43,176 nucleotides of DNA, from assembly GCA_025529335.1 (NCBI GenBank), contig JAMYHX010000376.1, positions 1-43,176 of the forward strand, read 5' to 3'. The number at the start of each line of letters is the position of its first letter. Positions within the stretch are counted from its first letter, which is position 1. Under the pieces are notes generated by a model, which was given only the letters and a program-made list of their open reading frames with translations, had not been told where the DNA came from and made no database searches. Shown in pieces: positions 30,654-42,151 of the stretch. This DNA comes from Rhizopus sp. PT2906. Taxonomy: Eukaryota; Mucoromycota; Mucoromycetes; Mucorales; Rhizopodaceae. The position numbers were made by a program, and so were the translations under genes.

Positions 30654-32497
30654 TTATTTCCCATTCAATAACTTGGTTGTCTTTACATGGAAAAACTTTT
30701 TTATGGAACCTGAAGAAGAAGAGTTGGTATCATTGCTGCCATAACTTTCACTGCTGAACGTACTGGTATTACTACTAACGACAGATATCCTCTTTTTTTC
30801 AATTTCTTTTGTTGTCTTGCCACCAACCTGCTTGAGATAGTCAACAACAAGCTTATAGCCTTTAGATTTAGCCAAGTCAAGGGGAGTAGGCGTCTTCTTG
30901 AGAATACATACGTTTGGATCAGCGCCGAGTCGAATCAAGGTTGTCACGACTTGTAACTGACGATGACGAATAGCATAATGAAGCGGTGTTTCTCCTTTAG
31001 AATCTTGAGCATCCATCTTGGCATCATACTCTTTTACTAAAAGAATAACGAACTTGGATTTTCCTGCAGAACATGCATAATGTAGAGGAGTTGCGCCTAT
31101 GTATAAATGTGTGTGTTGTTTGTATCATCACATTATAAACTGGGGGGATGACTAAACTTACCAGCAGTGTCAAGCTTCCTAAGTAGTATGTTTTGAGACG
31201 CCTTCAAGAGGTAAGCGACTACTGACTTCGAATTACTCTGAACAGCTGCGTGTAGCGCGTTTTCACCAGATGGACCATAGCTATTCGTTATATCCACTCC
31301 AGCTTGTTCAATCAGCAACCTGACGCCATTCAAATAACCCAACTGAGCTGCCAACACTAAGGGGGTAACCTTGTCTTTTGGATCATCCGTTAACGGGAAT
31401 ACATTGGGCTTTGCACCAGCTAAAAGTACACTTTGTAATGCAGCTGTATTCTTTATAGCAATTAATGCATGAACCAGGCTGTAGCCCTCTTTGACTTTCT
31501 TGGCCGTATCTGAGTTTTTGGCAACATTCGGGTTACCCCCGCGACGCAAGTAATTCCTAGTGACAAAGAATATATAAGCTTCCGAAACACATTTATCGAA
31601 CAATGATCGTTACATGACTGTTTGAACGACTTCTTCCTTGTTTGCTTTACCGTTCGCGATCGTATTCCAAAAACTATCACCACAAGCAAACTTGAGTACT
31701 TTGGTTTCCTCAACCGGGTCCAATGAACGCGTATTATTATTGATATTGATATTATTGTTATTGTTATTGTTATTATTGGTATTATTATTTTCACTATTTC
31801 TCGAATGGATTTCTTTTTCACCATTTTCTTCATTATTTCCGGTCATTGTATCTTTTTCTTTGGTGTACTCCTTTATTCTTGAGCTTTCAGTATGTTTATC
31901 GTCTTGTGATTGAAGTGATTCATCACACTCGGAAATGGTAAAAGAGTGGTTTATGATATCAGAGAGGTCAGAATCAAAGTTCATCGAGTGAATTTCTTTG
32001 TCCTTTAACTGGTCCCGGGAGAGTGCCGCCTCGACAACTTCATTCACGGGAGTCAAAGCTGTCGAGAAAGAGGACGTAGACCTTGGTGGCGAGCAGTAAC
32101 CTTTTTTGAGACTTCTTCCGGATCCAGAGTTACAGCTAGAGCTTAACAAGGAATGTCGTCGCAGAAGTAACTGGTCGTAACTTGTCCTGTAAAAGTGCAT
32201 TTCTTTGGCTGCCTTTTGATATTTCTGTAATTGGTTATTGTATTTTTCAACAAGGTCTCTCTTTATGCGTTCTGATGCGTTTAGAGCATCCACTAAACTA
32301 TCGTGTCTCTCTGTCCAGTCTTGTACTATTTTGTCCATGGCTGTTTTTAACTTTTCTTGGATAGCGATAACTTCTACTTCGGTGATGGTCTGTTCAAGGT
32401 CATAATGTATTTTTGACTTTTGGTATTTCTGATAGCGTTGCGTAGAAGTAGGTAGAGGCGGAAGGGGAAAGCTTTGATAGTATTCGTCCAAAGACAT
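30654..32497 (-). CDS. Coiled-coil and ankyrin-repeat protein
   Basis: Minus-strand exons are 31614-32497, 31162-31556 and 30654-31096, giving 573 residues. The N-terminal 140 residues are helical and charged (VIAIQEKLKTAMDKIVQDWT, then NNQLQKYQKAAKEMHFYRTS), perhaps a coiled coil or BAR-like membrane-binding region. A long Ser/Asn-rich low-complexity segment with an Asn run follows. After DPVEETKVLKFACGDSFWNT come ankyrin repeats: GYSLVHALIAIKNTAALQS, TPLVLAAQLGYLNGVRLLIE, ENALHAAVQSNSKSVVAYLL, ATPLHYACSAGKSKFVILLV and ETPLHYAIRHRQLQVVTTLI. The tail is Ser-rich and basic. It resembles fungal ankyrin adaptor proteins with N-terminal membrane-interacting regions, but the exact family is not recognised. 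Confidence 0.85.
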
Positions 32498-33143
32498 AAG
32501 GGATAGATGAAAGAAAGAAGAAGGAAAAGAACAATCAAGCACAAGAATAAATAGGCATGCAGAACACACGCTCTCACACACAAGCTCCCGTACACACAGA
32601 CGCATAAAAATGGGTTTTAAAAGAAGAAAGTTAGTGAATGAATATCAATAAAAGCAATAAGCAAAAAAGCATATAGTCAGGCTCCCTCTTTCTTTGTCTT
32701 AACCTCCGTTATTTTCTGTAACAAAATTGATCTTCTCGGCATTCTTATTGGATAGAGCTTGCTGTGGATCATAAACATCGTGCACATTAAGGAAGAAATT
32801 GGTTTAAAGGGTTATAGCCGGGATTTATATAAAGATAAAGAAAAGTAGCAACTATGATATTGTCATTTTGTAAAAGATGACAGATTTAAAAGAAGAGGTA
32901 AAAAGAGCGCAATATGTGCTATTATGCATACATGAACGCTCTTTAAACATCACATTCGTGATCGAACAGACATAAATTCTCAACAGACAAGAACTTGTAT
33001 TTTTTTGATCAGCCAAATGTAAGAATAGAGTCAGATGCCATATCTTGATATTTATAGAATTCATTACATCATTATATATAAGCTATCAACAAGCATTTGA
33101 ATTCATTTATATACTCTATACTATCTCAACCACATAAAGAAAT

Positions 33144-33181
<38 letters not shown>

Positions 33182-33684
33182 ATGGCTTTATAAGCAAAGG
33201 CTATAAGTTTTCTGGTTTATTTTGTTTTGATCATCTTTATGCTCCTTAGTTTCAATGTCCTTCAAGATAGACTGCTTAGCTGCAGTATTATACTTAAAAT
33301 GTAGTCATGACAACACAATCCGAATGTTTAAGTTGACAAAATTACTTTTTTACTATTCTTGCTTTAATAAAGTGTAATTGGATTTATAAATATCACATAA
33401 ATTTAAAGTGAACTGTGCTTACCCCCTTCTTTTTTTATATGCAATCCATTGATTTAATGTATCACGGAGCAATAAAGTGTGTTTTCAGTAAACTCGTTTA
33501 ATAAGCCAAGTCCAGATAAAAAGCCATATGTATTAACTGAACCTTAGATTTCGCTCCCATTTCCAAGGGTAAACCGAGGTATAATGAAATTGTATGAGAT
33601 GTTTTTATTAAATAACTTTTTATTATGCAAGTATAAATAGACTACAAAACTTTAAAGTAACTATGTACTATTTTTATGCTTGTC
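32498..33684. other. 1.2-kb intergenic region with coding-like islands on the minus strand
   Basis: No complete gene could be built. Three minus-strand segments look protein-like: 32699-32800 (NFFLNVHDVYDPQQALSNKN, ending INFVTENNGG and stop), 33188-33298 (FKYNTAAKQSILKDIETKEH, ending in a stop), and about 33425-33487 (LLLRDTLNQWIAYKKRRG before a GTAAGC donor). They could belong to one or two small spliced genes or be decayed sequence. An (AT)n repeat lies at about 33146-33178. Confidence 0.35.
33146..33178. repeat. (AT)n microsatellite
   Basis: About 16 tandem AT dinucleotides in intergenic DNA. Confidence 0.95.
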
Positions 33685-35771
33685 TTAGTCCTCTATTTCT
33701 GTCATTTCTACACCGTGATAACCACGGTTTTTACTAAATCGTAGCGTAATATCTACGCAAATGAAGATCAGTATACTCCCTTTAACACACACGGGCCACT
33801 CTTTTCTCCTTTTTGTAAATTGGTGCGCATCACTGCAACTATGCCCCCTCCCTTTTTTTTCATGATTGATCACTTACAATTCCAGCCTTTTAATATCTTG
33901 TCTCCAAATTTGACATGAAGGAGCCATATTGGAACAGCCAATAGGATGAGACTGACGGCAATAAGACTTTCTATAGGTGCTTCTATAAAAGGCGTAGTAC
34001 ATAAAAACAATGCAACCAGACAGAATAAGATGGGTGTTGATAGCCAGACACGGTACGGTCTATTGAGATCTGGTTCGGTATATCTAAAGATTAAAAGTGA
34101 AAAGACCGCTAGGAAATAAAATCTGCATAGCCTTGTGTTAGTCACTATGATTACTAAGCTTGTTGTTACTTACATCCAAGCAGTCAATGAATAAAAGTTA
34201 ACGAGCACTCTAAAAGAGCCTATCATGATCATAATGACGGTCAATGCTGCCTGTAAAAGCAATGCCAGAATAGGCGTTTGTCTGGATTGACTCAACTTTC
34301 CAAAGAGGCCAGGGATATGACCTTGTTTTGCTGATACATATATAATGCGTGCCCCTGTAAATACACTGGCATTAGCAGACTTTCAAAATCATAGTTAGTT
34401 ATCTATCACATAAAAGAGATCCTTTTTCTTTTCTTTACCCCAAAGCAACTCAGTGCCACACAGACAGCAAACAAGATGCCACCAGAAGGACCAAAGATCT
34501 TTTTGCCAAAGTCCATTGAAACCGTATTCGAATGCATCACAACTTCAGGCCTTAGAACGGCCAAATAGGCAACATTGGATAGCATGTAACAAAAGACGAC
34601 GAGTGGAATACCAAAAATGATCACACGAGGCAAATCTCTATGTGGATTCTTCATTTCCCCCGAAACATAATTCAAGTTGTTCCATCCATCATATGCCCAT
34701 AGGCCTTTTTTTGTTTAACATTGTTAATATTCTATTTTCTTCATTCTTTTGGGTTGTACCTGAATAAAATGCCAAAGCGATTTGACCATAACTAATCGAA
34801 CCAATTTCATGAAATGGGTCACCTTGGATACTATTGTCGCCATAGATAGACTCTCTTTTGGATAGAACAACAATTCCGGTAATAGATATCACGATAGCTG
34901 TTAATACCTTGATGGCTGTCAACAAGTCTTGAACACGAATACCTGCTTGAACTGAAATAGCATTGATAAAAGTCAAAATAAATAGGCATATTACAGCAAG
35001 TAGCTTGGGTAGAAATTTGGGTATAATGGCATCTGCTAATTCAACAGCATCATCCGAGTCGTGAGGTATATTGAAGAAATAGGTATGATATGCAATGCGT
35101 GACACATACTCACCAAACACAATACAGATGATGGCAAGACTTCCAGGCTAAATTTTGGCTTAATATTTCCTTCTTTTTTTATCAATGATAAAAGTCCTTA
35201 CCTTTTGAACAATGATTGTGATAAATTCAAACATAAAGGAAACTAGACTTCCAAATGCTCTGCCTAGATAGACAGTTTCTCCACCGTTCATTGGAAGCAT
35301 TGTGCCTAGCTCAGCGTAACACAAGGCACCACATAATGCTAGTAAACCTGATATAAACCACACAACAAGAGCGGTTCCATATGCACCTGATGATTCCAAG
35401 ACAGGTCCTTTAGATAAATTGGAACAGTTAATTTCTCTCTCTTTTCTAAAGAACTAATTTCTGGTACCTGGAGAGCTAAATAAACCACTTCCGATCATCA
35501 TACCGACAACAAGACCGAGTCCGTTCAGAAGGGATACCTTTTTTTGTAGTTCTGGGCCTCTTGTCTGCGTCTGTGAAAGAGGGATCATTGGTATAGTCTC
35601 AAAGGAGAATACAGATGTTGTTGATGTATTTGCATGCTGAGTGAGTGGTAATAAACTTTGATCGTCTCGGTCATTGTCAAAGTGATGAGATGAGCCTGTA
35701 CTGAATAAAGAATCTTCGGAATCTGATCCGAGGACACCCTCTTCGTGATTGTCTAGATTATTGGTTGGCAT
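33685..35771 (-). CDS. Amino-acid transporter of the LAT type (APC superfamily)
   Basis: Minus-strand exons are 35468-35771, 35202-35407, 34760-35147, 34439-34704, 34174-34379, 33874-34122 and 33685-33733, giving 555 residues. A polar cytosolic N-terminus of about 80 residues precedes the permease. TM1 carries the substrate-binding VVGMMIGSGLFSSPGPV. Further landmarks are GALCYAELGTMLPMNGGETV, then LWAYDGWNNLNYVSGEMKNP and SANASVFTGARIIYVSAKQG. About 12 membrane spans are visible. The family exchanges neutral amino acids or, in fungi, takes up methionine-like substrates at the plasma membrane. The last exon is uncertain: the frame can stop at 33870 after GWNCK (540 residues) or splice to GYHGVEMTEIED. 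I prefer the splice because that tail is well composed, although its donor is weak. Confidence 0.9.
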
Positions 35772-35855
35772 ACTTTAAAGATCATTTAATGAAAGAAAAG
35801 AGAGAAAGAAACAGGTCCTGAATTTTAACTCTACGGAGAACAAAACTTTTGCTCT

Positions 35856-35897
<42 letters not shown>

Positions 35898-35899
35898 AA
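35772..35899. promoter_or_regulatory. Short divergent promoter with T36 tract
   Basis: Only 128 bp separate the transporter and ERI1 start codons. A T36 run at 35858-35893 ends 6 bp before the ERI1 ATG, on its sense strand. The run may act as a nucleosome-excluding element, as poly(dA:dT) tracts do in yeast promoters; that role is inferred. Confidence 0.6.
35858..35893. repeat. T36 homopolymer upstream of ERI1
   Basis: The longest mononucleotide run in the window, on the sense strand of ERI1 and 6 bp before its ATG. Exact length is likely to be polymorphic or affected by sequencing error. Confidence 0.95.
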
Positions 35900-36834
35900 A
35901 TGAAAGTAGAAGAACTGAGATTAGCCTTGGAACAATTGGATCTAAGCACAAAAGGAAATAAAACAAAGCTAAAAGAAAGACTAAAGAAGGCAAAAAAAGA
36001 GTTCAAGGAAGTGAAAGAAGAAGAAGAAGAACCTAAAATAAAGTAAAACAAAAGGAAGACGTCTCAAGACTAGATCTAACAAGGCTCTAGTAAACAACCT
36101 TTTGACTATTACCTGTTTTTTGATGTAGAAGCAACCTGTATAGAGAATGGAGGGTTTAAATATGCGAATGAAATAATAGAGTTTCCTGTAGTTTTAGTGG
36201 ATGGGAAGACCTTTGAAATTGTAAGTTGACTCTCTTCTTTTTTTGGTTGTCACTTTAATGGAATGACCTATTTACTATCGCAGGTTGATGAATTCAGATC
36301 CTACGTCAAACCAACAATAAATCCTACCTTATCCGAATTTTGTATGAAACTAACAGGAATCTCACAAGACACGGTTGACAATAGCCCTATCTTTATTGAC
36401 GTACTCAATCAATTTCAAGAGTTTCTTGCAAAATACAATCTCTTTCAATCATCAAGTGCAGTCTTTGTCACGGGTAATGATGAAATGCAAAGACATACCT
36501 CAGATATTGACGATGAATAGATGGTCCATTTGATATACGTGACTTTATCACAAAACAGCTAGAGCACAGCAACATCGATCCAAGACCGGCTTACTTTACT
36601 TTACCATGGATCAATATCAGAAAGCTCTTTAAAGACTTTTATCATCAAACTCAGAATAAGAATATAAATGGAATGCTTGAACACCTAAACATGAACTTTA
36701 AAGGACGAGAGCACAGTGGTCTGGATGATGCGCGTAACCTAGCTTACATTGCTAAGCGTATGTATGAAGAAGGATGTGTATTTAAAGCCAATTGCAAATT
36801 ACAAAAAAGGCAAGACAACAGAAAATCAAGATAA
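35900..36834 (+). CDS. ERI1: ERI1-type 3'-5' exoribonuclease with SAP domain
   Basis: Exons are 35900-36042, 36091-36220, 36284-36473 and 36521-36834, giving 258 residues. An N-terminal SAP motif (KVEELRLALEQLDLSTKGNK, then TKLKERLKK) is followed by a DEDDh exonuclease: DYYLFFDVEAT with the first Asp and Glu, ISQDTVDNSPIFIDVLNQF, DGPFDIRDFI near the second Asp, and EHSGLDDARNLAYI with the catalytic His and last Asp. This SAP plus DEDDh order is that of ERI1/3'hExo, which trims histone mRNA ends and 5.8S rRNA and can degrade siRNAs. The start follows a T36 tract. The intron between the SAP and exonuclease parts is only 48 bp. Confidence 0.93.
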
Positions 36835-36873
36835 TTTTTTTTGTGGATATCTTTTCTATTTTTTTTTCTTTTT

Positions 36874-37804
36874 ATGGATAAAATAGAAGCTTCAAGTATA
36901 GCAGGTTATGCTTCTATCTTGCTTTGGCTTATTGTGTTCATACCGTAAATAAGAGTGATCCGATTAGATCATGTTGCTCATTTGACATTAGGCAACTACT
37001 TGAGAACTATAAAAGAAAAAGCGGGGATGGACTGTCTATTGTGTTTTTGTTTGTTTGGTTGCTAGGGGACATATTTAATCTGATTGGGGTTGTCATGGAA
37101 GACTTGATGTTTACTATGGTAATAAATTATATGTATACCGAAAATTATTGACATATTGTAGTTTTTACTTGCATTATGGTACACAGTGGCAGACATTGGT
37201 CTGATATGGCAAGTGATCTATTATCAACAGGTTACACTGTATACCAAATTAAAACAAGAGGAAAGCAGCAATGAAAGCATCGATATGGCAGCTAAAAAAT
37301 CTGCATTCTGGATTAATATTGTTGGGTCGAGCGTATTAATTACCGTGGTTGTTGTCTCTTGTTATGCATACAATTCTGATTTGTTTAATAACAGCGACAG
37401 CACCTTGTCAGGGTTGATAGGATGGGCAAGTGCAGTACTTTACATTGGAAGCAGGCTTCCTCAGATTATAAAAAACTGGAAAGCACAAAGCACCGAGGGA
37501 CTTAGTTCTGGCATGTTCATTTGCGCTCTTTTTGGCAACTTCTCTTTCACTCTAGTGAGCTTCATCAATATATTTGCACATACACCTGCATTAACCCATA
37601 TCCATAGTCAATATTTCTTAAATCAACAGAGAAACCATATATCTTGCAGAACCTACCATGGGTCGTTGGGAGCCTAGGTACTATTATATTTGATATTATG
37701 GTAAATAGACCATGCAGAAGCATTCAAACATTTTAACAATATCATAGATCTTTCTCCAGTTCTGTGTCTTTCATCGCCGAAAGCTTAAGCATAGATCAGA
37801 TTAG
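36874..37804 (+). CDS. PQ-loop repeat transporter (Ypq/PQLC2 type)
   Basis: Exons are 36874-36944, 36992-37118, 37162-37554, 37608-37700 and 37748-37804, giving 246 residues with seven membrane spans. Both PQ loops are present: PQLLENYKRKSGDGLSIVFL and LPQIIKNWKAQSTEGLSSGM. TM segments include LFVWLLGDIFNLIGVVMEDL, then LLALWYTVADIGLIWQVIYY and NLPWVVGSLGTIIFDIMIFL. Yeast Ypq proteins and animal PQLC2 export basic amino acids from the vacuole or lysosome. The fourth intron (37555-37607) was placed by homology: reading through it destroys the conserved region. The start lies 39 bp after the ERI1 stop on the same strand, so the promoter must be very short or overlap ERI1. Confidence 0.93.
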
Positions 37805-37913
37805 TCCCAAATAAATCATGCACTTGCAGGACAAAAGTCATGTGTCTTTTATTTTTGTAATACAAACCTTGGCAGACACAAGCTTTCCTCTCTTTTTCTC
37901 TCTCTTTTTGACC

Positions 37914-40629
37914 ATGCGACAACACATAGCTGGTGACTTTCGACTTAAAGAAAACAAGCATCCTTTTGTATTTAAAAACGAGAAGGGTCATGTCTTGGTT
38001 ATTGCTTTCATAACATCATCTGTCGTTCGTGTCCAATATTTAACAGAATTCGAACGAGAACAACAGATTAAAGAAGCTGACTGTATGGCTGGCTTTGTAG
38101 ACGTCAAACTAAGCAATACATGTGTGGATGGTCAACTTTTAACAGATACGCTTGAGTTGAAAACATCAGACCTGCGTTTGGTTATCACCTTGCAGCCTGC
38201 TTTCCAACTAAAGTGGTATCCCCTAGAACAACAAGATGCAAGTGAATTTCCTTTTGCAGAGGATTTACTCTATAGAGCATATGCATATGATAAGGCAACA
38301 GATGATAAATGGCATTATCAGCGAAAATACGATGGTAATCTTTACTATGGACTGGGTGAACGCACAGGCTCGTTTAACTTGAGCGGTCGACGATTCAAAC
38401 TTGAAAGGCTCGACTGTATGGGATATGACGCGGAAACACAGGATCCGCTCTACAAATTTTGTCCATTCTATATATGTTTATCGCGTAAATCAAAACATGC
38501 GTACGGTATTCATTATAACAACTTTTCTAAAGCAGAAATCAATTTTGGACAAGAGCTTGATGCGGTAAAAAAAAAAACAATCTGGTTCCTTTTTCATGTT
38601 TGGTCCAACAGTCTTTTCATAGATGTGGAAGCCTTACACGTATTATCACTCTGAGTCTGGCCCTTTGGACTATTATATGATATTTGGGCCAAAGGTTAGC
38701 TCCGTAGTTCAAAAATATTCATATATCGTAGGCAAGCCTCGCCATCTTCCTCCTCGTTATTCTTTTGGCTACCTTGCGTCTTCTATGGGTTATGCAGAAT
38801 CAGACGAAGCTCAAAAAAAGATTGAAGAGTTTGTGGAGAATTGTAAAAAGTACGATATACCTTGCGATGGTATGCACTTATCCTCAGGCTACACAGTGAA
38901 TGCTGATGGTGATCGTTGCGTCTTTACTTGGAATCGCAAGCGATTTCCAAATCCAGAAGAACTTTCAAAGAAACTAAAGGAAGCAGGCATACGAATATTT
39001 GCAAATGTAAAGCCATGGTTACTACAATACTGTCACCCGGATTTTGAATCAGTAAAAGCTGATAAAGGCTTTGTTTGGGACACAGGCGAAGATCAGCCGA
39101 GTACAGTCATGCAGTGGAGAGCAGGACCTAATACCATAGGCAAAGCTAGTTATATAGATTTTTCGAGCGAATCCGGTTATAATTACTGGAAATCTCGTTT
39201 AAAGACGGAGCTCTTGGAAAAAGGGTATCTTTTATGGTTGGATAATAATGAATTTACTACTGCAGACGATGGACACACCTACGCCAATCAGGTAGCCCCA
39301 TATTCCTTTTCGGGAATGCATGGCTCTCGTATTACTGGGCCAATGTTACCTAGAGAAAGATCAGAGATCATAAAGGTAGGCACTCCTTTGCAGACGTTAT
39401 TGATGATTCAGGCGTCATATGAAGCATTTCGAGAGCATGATCCAGTTCAGCGACCCTTTTTGATTACGAGATCAGCAACGCCATATGCACAACAGCTTGT
39501 GTCGCAAACATGGAGTGGCGATAATATGACAAGTTGGAAGACTGTAAAATACAACATACCCATGGGCCTCGGTGCAAGTTTGAGCACTATGCCTTATGGC
39601 TATGGCCATGACATTGGAGGATTTGCTGGTCCACAACCTGATCCAGAAATGCTCGTCCGATGGGTTCAACAAGGAATATTTTGGCCCAGGTTTTGTGTAC
39701 ATTCATGGAACTCGGATAACACGATTACAGAATTATGGATGGTAAACACGTTGCATTGCTACCTTATCTGAAATATTAACCTCTTGTATCAGTTTCCAGA
39801 GATGTTGCCTGTTATTCAATCTTCTCTCCAGTTTCGCTATAGACTGATCCCTTATTTGTATACACTGTACGTGAGATATGTATACTACGAACAACAGCCT
39901 TTAATACGTCCCGTGTTGTATGAGCACCAACATGATATCAACACTTATGATCAACAATTTGAATTTATGGTCGGACCATCTTTACTAGTGGCACCTATCT
40001 ATGAACCAGACCAGACCCATAGACAAGTTTACCTTCCTTCCAACACATCATGGTACCATTTTCAAACAGGAACGTATTATAAGACTGACCCGAATGCTGG
40101 TCAATGGGTAAAAGTGCCTGCACCTCTCACTGATGAAGCTGCTCCGCTTTTTGTCAAGGAGGGATCACTTATATGTTTTGGAAAAGCAATGAATAATGTT
40201 CATGGCTCTATTGACGATGATCGCCGCGTACAGATATTCCCTCGTCGATTTGGCCACATGGATGATGCTCACTATACAAGGGAAACACTCATATTATATG
40301 AGGATGATGGAGAGACGTTGTACCATGAAACTGGGGGCGCATATGCAGAAATTCACATTTGGATGGAAGAAAGAGAAACTGAGATCCATGTTGGTATGGA
40401 AATTGTCAAAGACGGATATTTTCCTTACTATGACACTGTTTGGGTTACCTGTCCGATAAAGAGCGAAACAAGAAAGTTAATATTTGAAGTGCCAGAAGAA
40501 GAATCAAATGCATTCCAAACATTAGCAAGCAGACAGTTGCCTAGCTTTGTTGATGATAACAACAACTTGGCATACTTTGGTATAAGATTACCAAAGAGTA
40601 GAACGAATGCTGTGAGACATAATGCATAA
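37914..40629 (+). CDS. Glycoside hydrolase family 31 enzyme, intracellular
   Basis: Exons are 37914-38564, 38623-39741 and 39793-40629, giving 868 residues. Family 31 enzymes are retaining alpha-glycosidases (alpha-glucosidase, alpha-xylosidase and others). Landmarks are GNLYYGLGERTGSFNLSGRR, the catalytic nucleophile block GYLLWLDNNEFTTADDG, RPFLITRSATPYAQQLVSQT, the acid/base block TWSGDNMTSWKTVKYNIPMG, YGHDIGGFAGP and RYRLIPYLYTLYVRYVYYEQ. A beta-sandwich tail follows with YEDDGETLYHETGG. There is no signal peptide when translation starts at 37914, so it probably acts inside the cell. An upstream in-frame methionine at 37818 would add a pyrimidine-encoded stretch and begin 13 bp after the previous gene, so I rejected it. 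Substrate specificity cannot be read with confidence. Confidence 0.93.
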
Positions 40630-40753
40630 AAAAGACAAATGACCCGCTTGAATAGGAGTGTGTAACATTTTTGCATGAGAAAAATAAATATATAAAAAAG
40701 GAGCAGGAGGAGGACATCAAGAATTCAGATTACTTTTTTCTTTTTGTTTTTAC

Positions 40754-41919
40754 ATGTTGTTATCATTGTTATTGTGGTGTCCATTGATAGTCAACGCTTT
40801 TGTATCTCCAAAGCACTTGTTAAACAGGCAAACTAAGTCAATCGTAGCATTTGGTGATTCATATACAGATTATGGTGTATCAGATATGTATTATGAATCG
40901 ACTAAAAGCCATTACAATAAATCAAAGTAATGAAGTACTTCCTTTAAATTAGTTGATCTATGGTTAACACTGCTTTTTTTTTTTTTTTTTTTTTTTTGTT
41001 AGGTCACAAATACCAGTAGCTCTGGTAATTAATAATCTAATGATTAATAGTCTCGTTTCTTAAATTTGTTTAGCCAAAGAGATGGTCCGATGGACATCTT
41101 TGGATAGAATATCTAAAGGAGATGATGAGCGCTGAGAATATTTATGATTTTGCAAGATCAGGAGCTACAGTGAATAATGTAATATATACTGTATTGTCTG
41201 ACCTTTCATTAACACATTTCCCAGAGCATTGTGCCTAGATCAATTCAAGATCTTGGTGAACAAGTACAAGCGTATTCCCGGTTTTTTAATCAAGCACATA
41301 CTGATGCTATTCATTTTATATGGATTGGCCTGAATGATATTCATGATATATTTCAAGGACACAGTAATCGATCTCAAATAATGATTGATGAAGTAAGCTC
41401 GTCTTTCTATAACAGCTTGGTAATAAAAGTGTTTAAATGTGCCAAAGATAATGTTTAACATATTTTTTATTAAACTAGAGTAAGCTTTATGAATCAAAGG
41501 CAAAATACATGTTTGTACTCAATGTGATCCCTCTGGGTGATTTACCCAAGTTTTACACATTGTCGCAAGCTGAAAAGGCTCATCTTGACAGTATGGTCAG
41601 GAGATACAATGCAAATTTGGCGAAAGTCATGAGTGATCTAGTAGAGAAAAGGAAAGATGAGGGGCTGCATGTATATTTGTATGATGCTTACGAAAACTTT
41701 GCTGATCTATGCAAGAATATGAGGGGCTCACCCAGTTCCTGTAACAGAGGGTCTCACTGTGATAAGTAAGTACGATAAAGTCTCTTTTCTGGCCTCACTA
41801 ATCCTGCGTGTATCATTAATTTTAGCTTAGTCTGGTGGGATGATTTACATTTAACAACAAAGGTTCATTTTGCATTAGCAAGCTCTGTTTATAAAGAGTT
41901 TTTAGCCACTGGCTGGTGA
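40754..41919 (+). CDS. Secreted GDSL (SGNH) lipase/esterase
   Basis: Exons are 40754-40926, 41003-41024, 41074-41178, 41225-41419, 41479-41765 and 41826-41919, giving 291 residues. The N-terminus is a signal peptide (MLLSLLLWCPLIVNAFVS). Block I is SIVAFGDSYTDYG with the nucleophile serine, block II has the glycine in FARSGATVNN, block III is HFIWIGLNDIHDI, and block V has the Asp and His in WWDDLHLTTKVHF. This is the SGNH hydrolase fold acting on esters such as lipids or acetylated polysaccharides outside the cell. Exon 2 is a 22-nt microexon (encoding SQIPVAL with the split codon), preceded by a T24 run in intron 1. Four cysteines near CNRGSHC suggest a disulfide. Confidence 0.92.
40974..40997. 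repeat. T24 homopolymer in intron 1 of the GDSL gene
   Basis: An uninterrupted T run ending five bases before the exon 2 acceptor (GTTAG). It forms the polypyrimidine tract of that splice site. Confidence 0.95.
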
Positions 41920-42151
41920 AAAAAATACGCTTATCCAAATTGGAAAATACATATAAAGTATTCTCTCAGTATTTACATGTTATATTTCATGTTACTCATT
42001 TCTATTTTTGCTCAGTGTTTGATTTTGTATGTTGCGAACACAAATGAGTTCATTATGAGAAATTGTGGTTTGCATACATCAAACAAGTTTAAATCAAGCT
42101 AAAGAAGAAAATAATGTAAATGAACTTACTATCAGACTAGGTGACATGCAC
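41920..42151. other. 3' flank of the GDSL gene, nothing recognised
   Basis: About 230 bp of AT-rich sequence before the start of repeat copy 2. No gene is seen. Confidence 0.4.

Noticed and set aside
33146..33178. (AT)n tract as a replication origin or breakpoint
   Set aside because: It is an ordinary microsatellite; nothing in the sequence supports a special role.
37555..37677. Continuous reading of the PQ-loop gene to a stop at 37677
   Set aside because: Splicing out 37555-37607 restores the conserved TLSIFLKS and NLPWVVGSLGT segments; read-through loses them.
37818..37913. Earlier start for the GH31 enzyme
   Set aside because: It would start 13 bp after the preceding stop and encode a pyrimidine-tract peptide; the next methionine gives the expected N-terminus.
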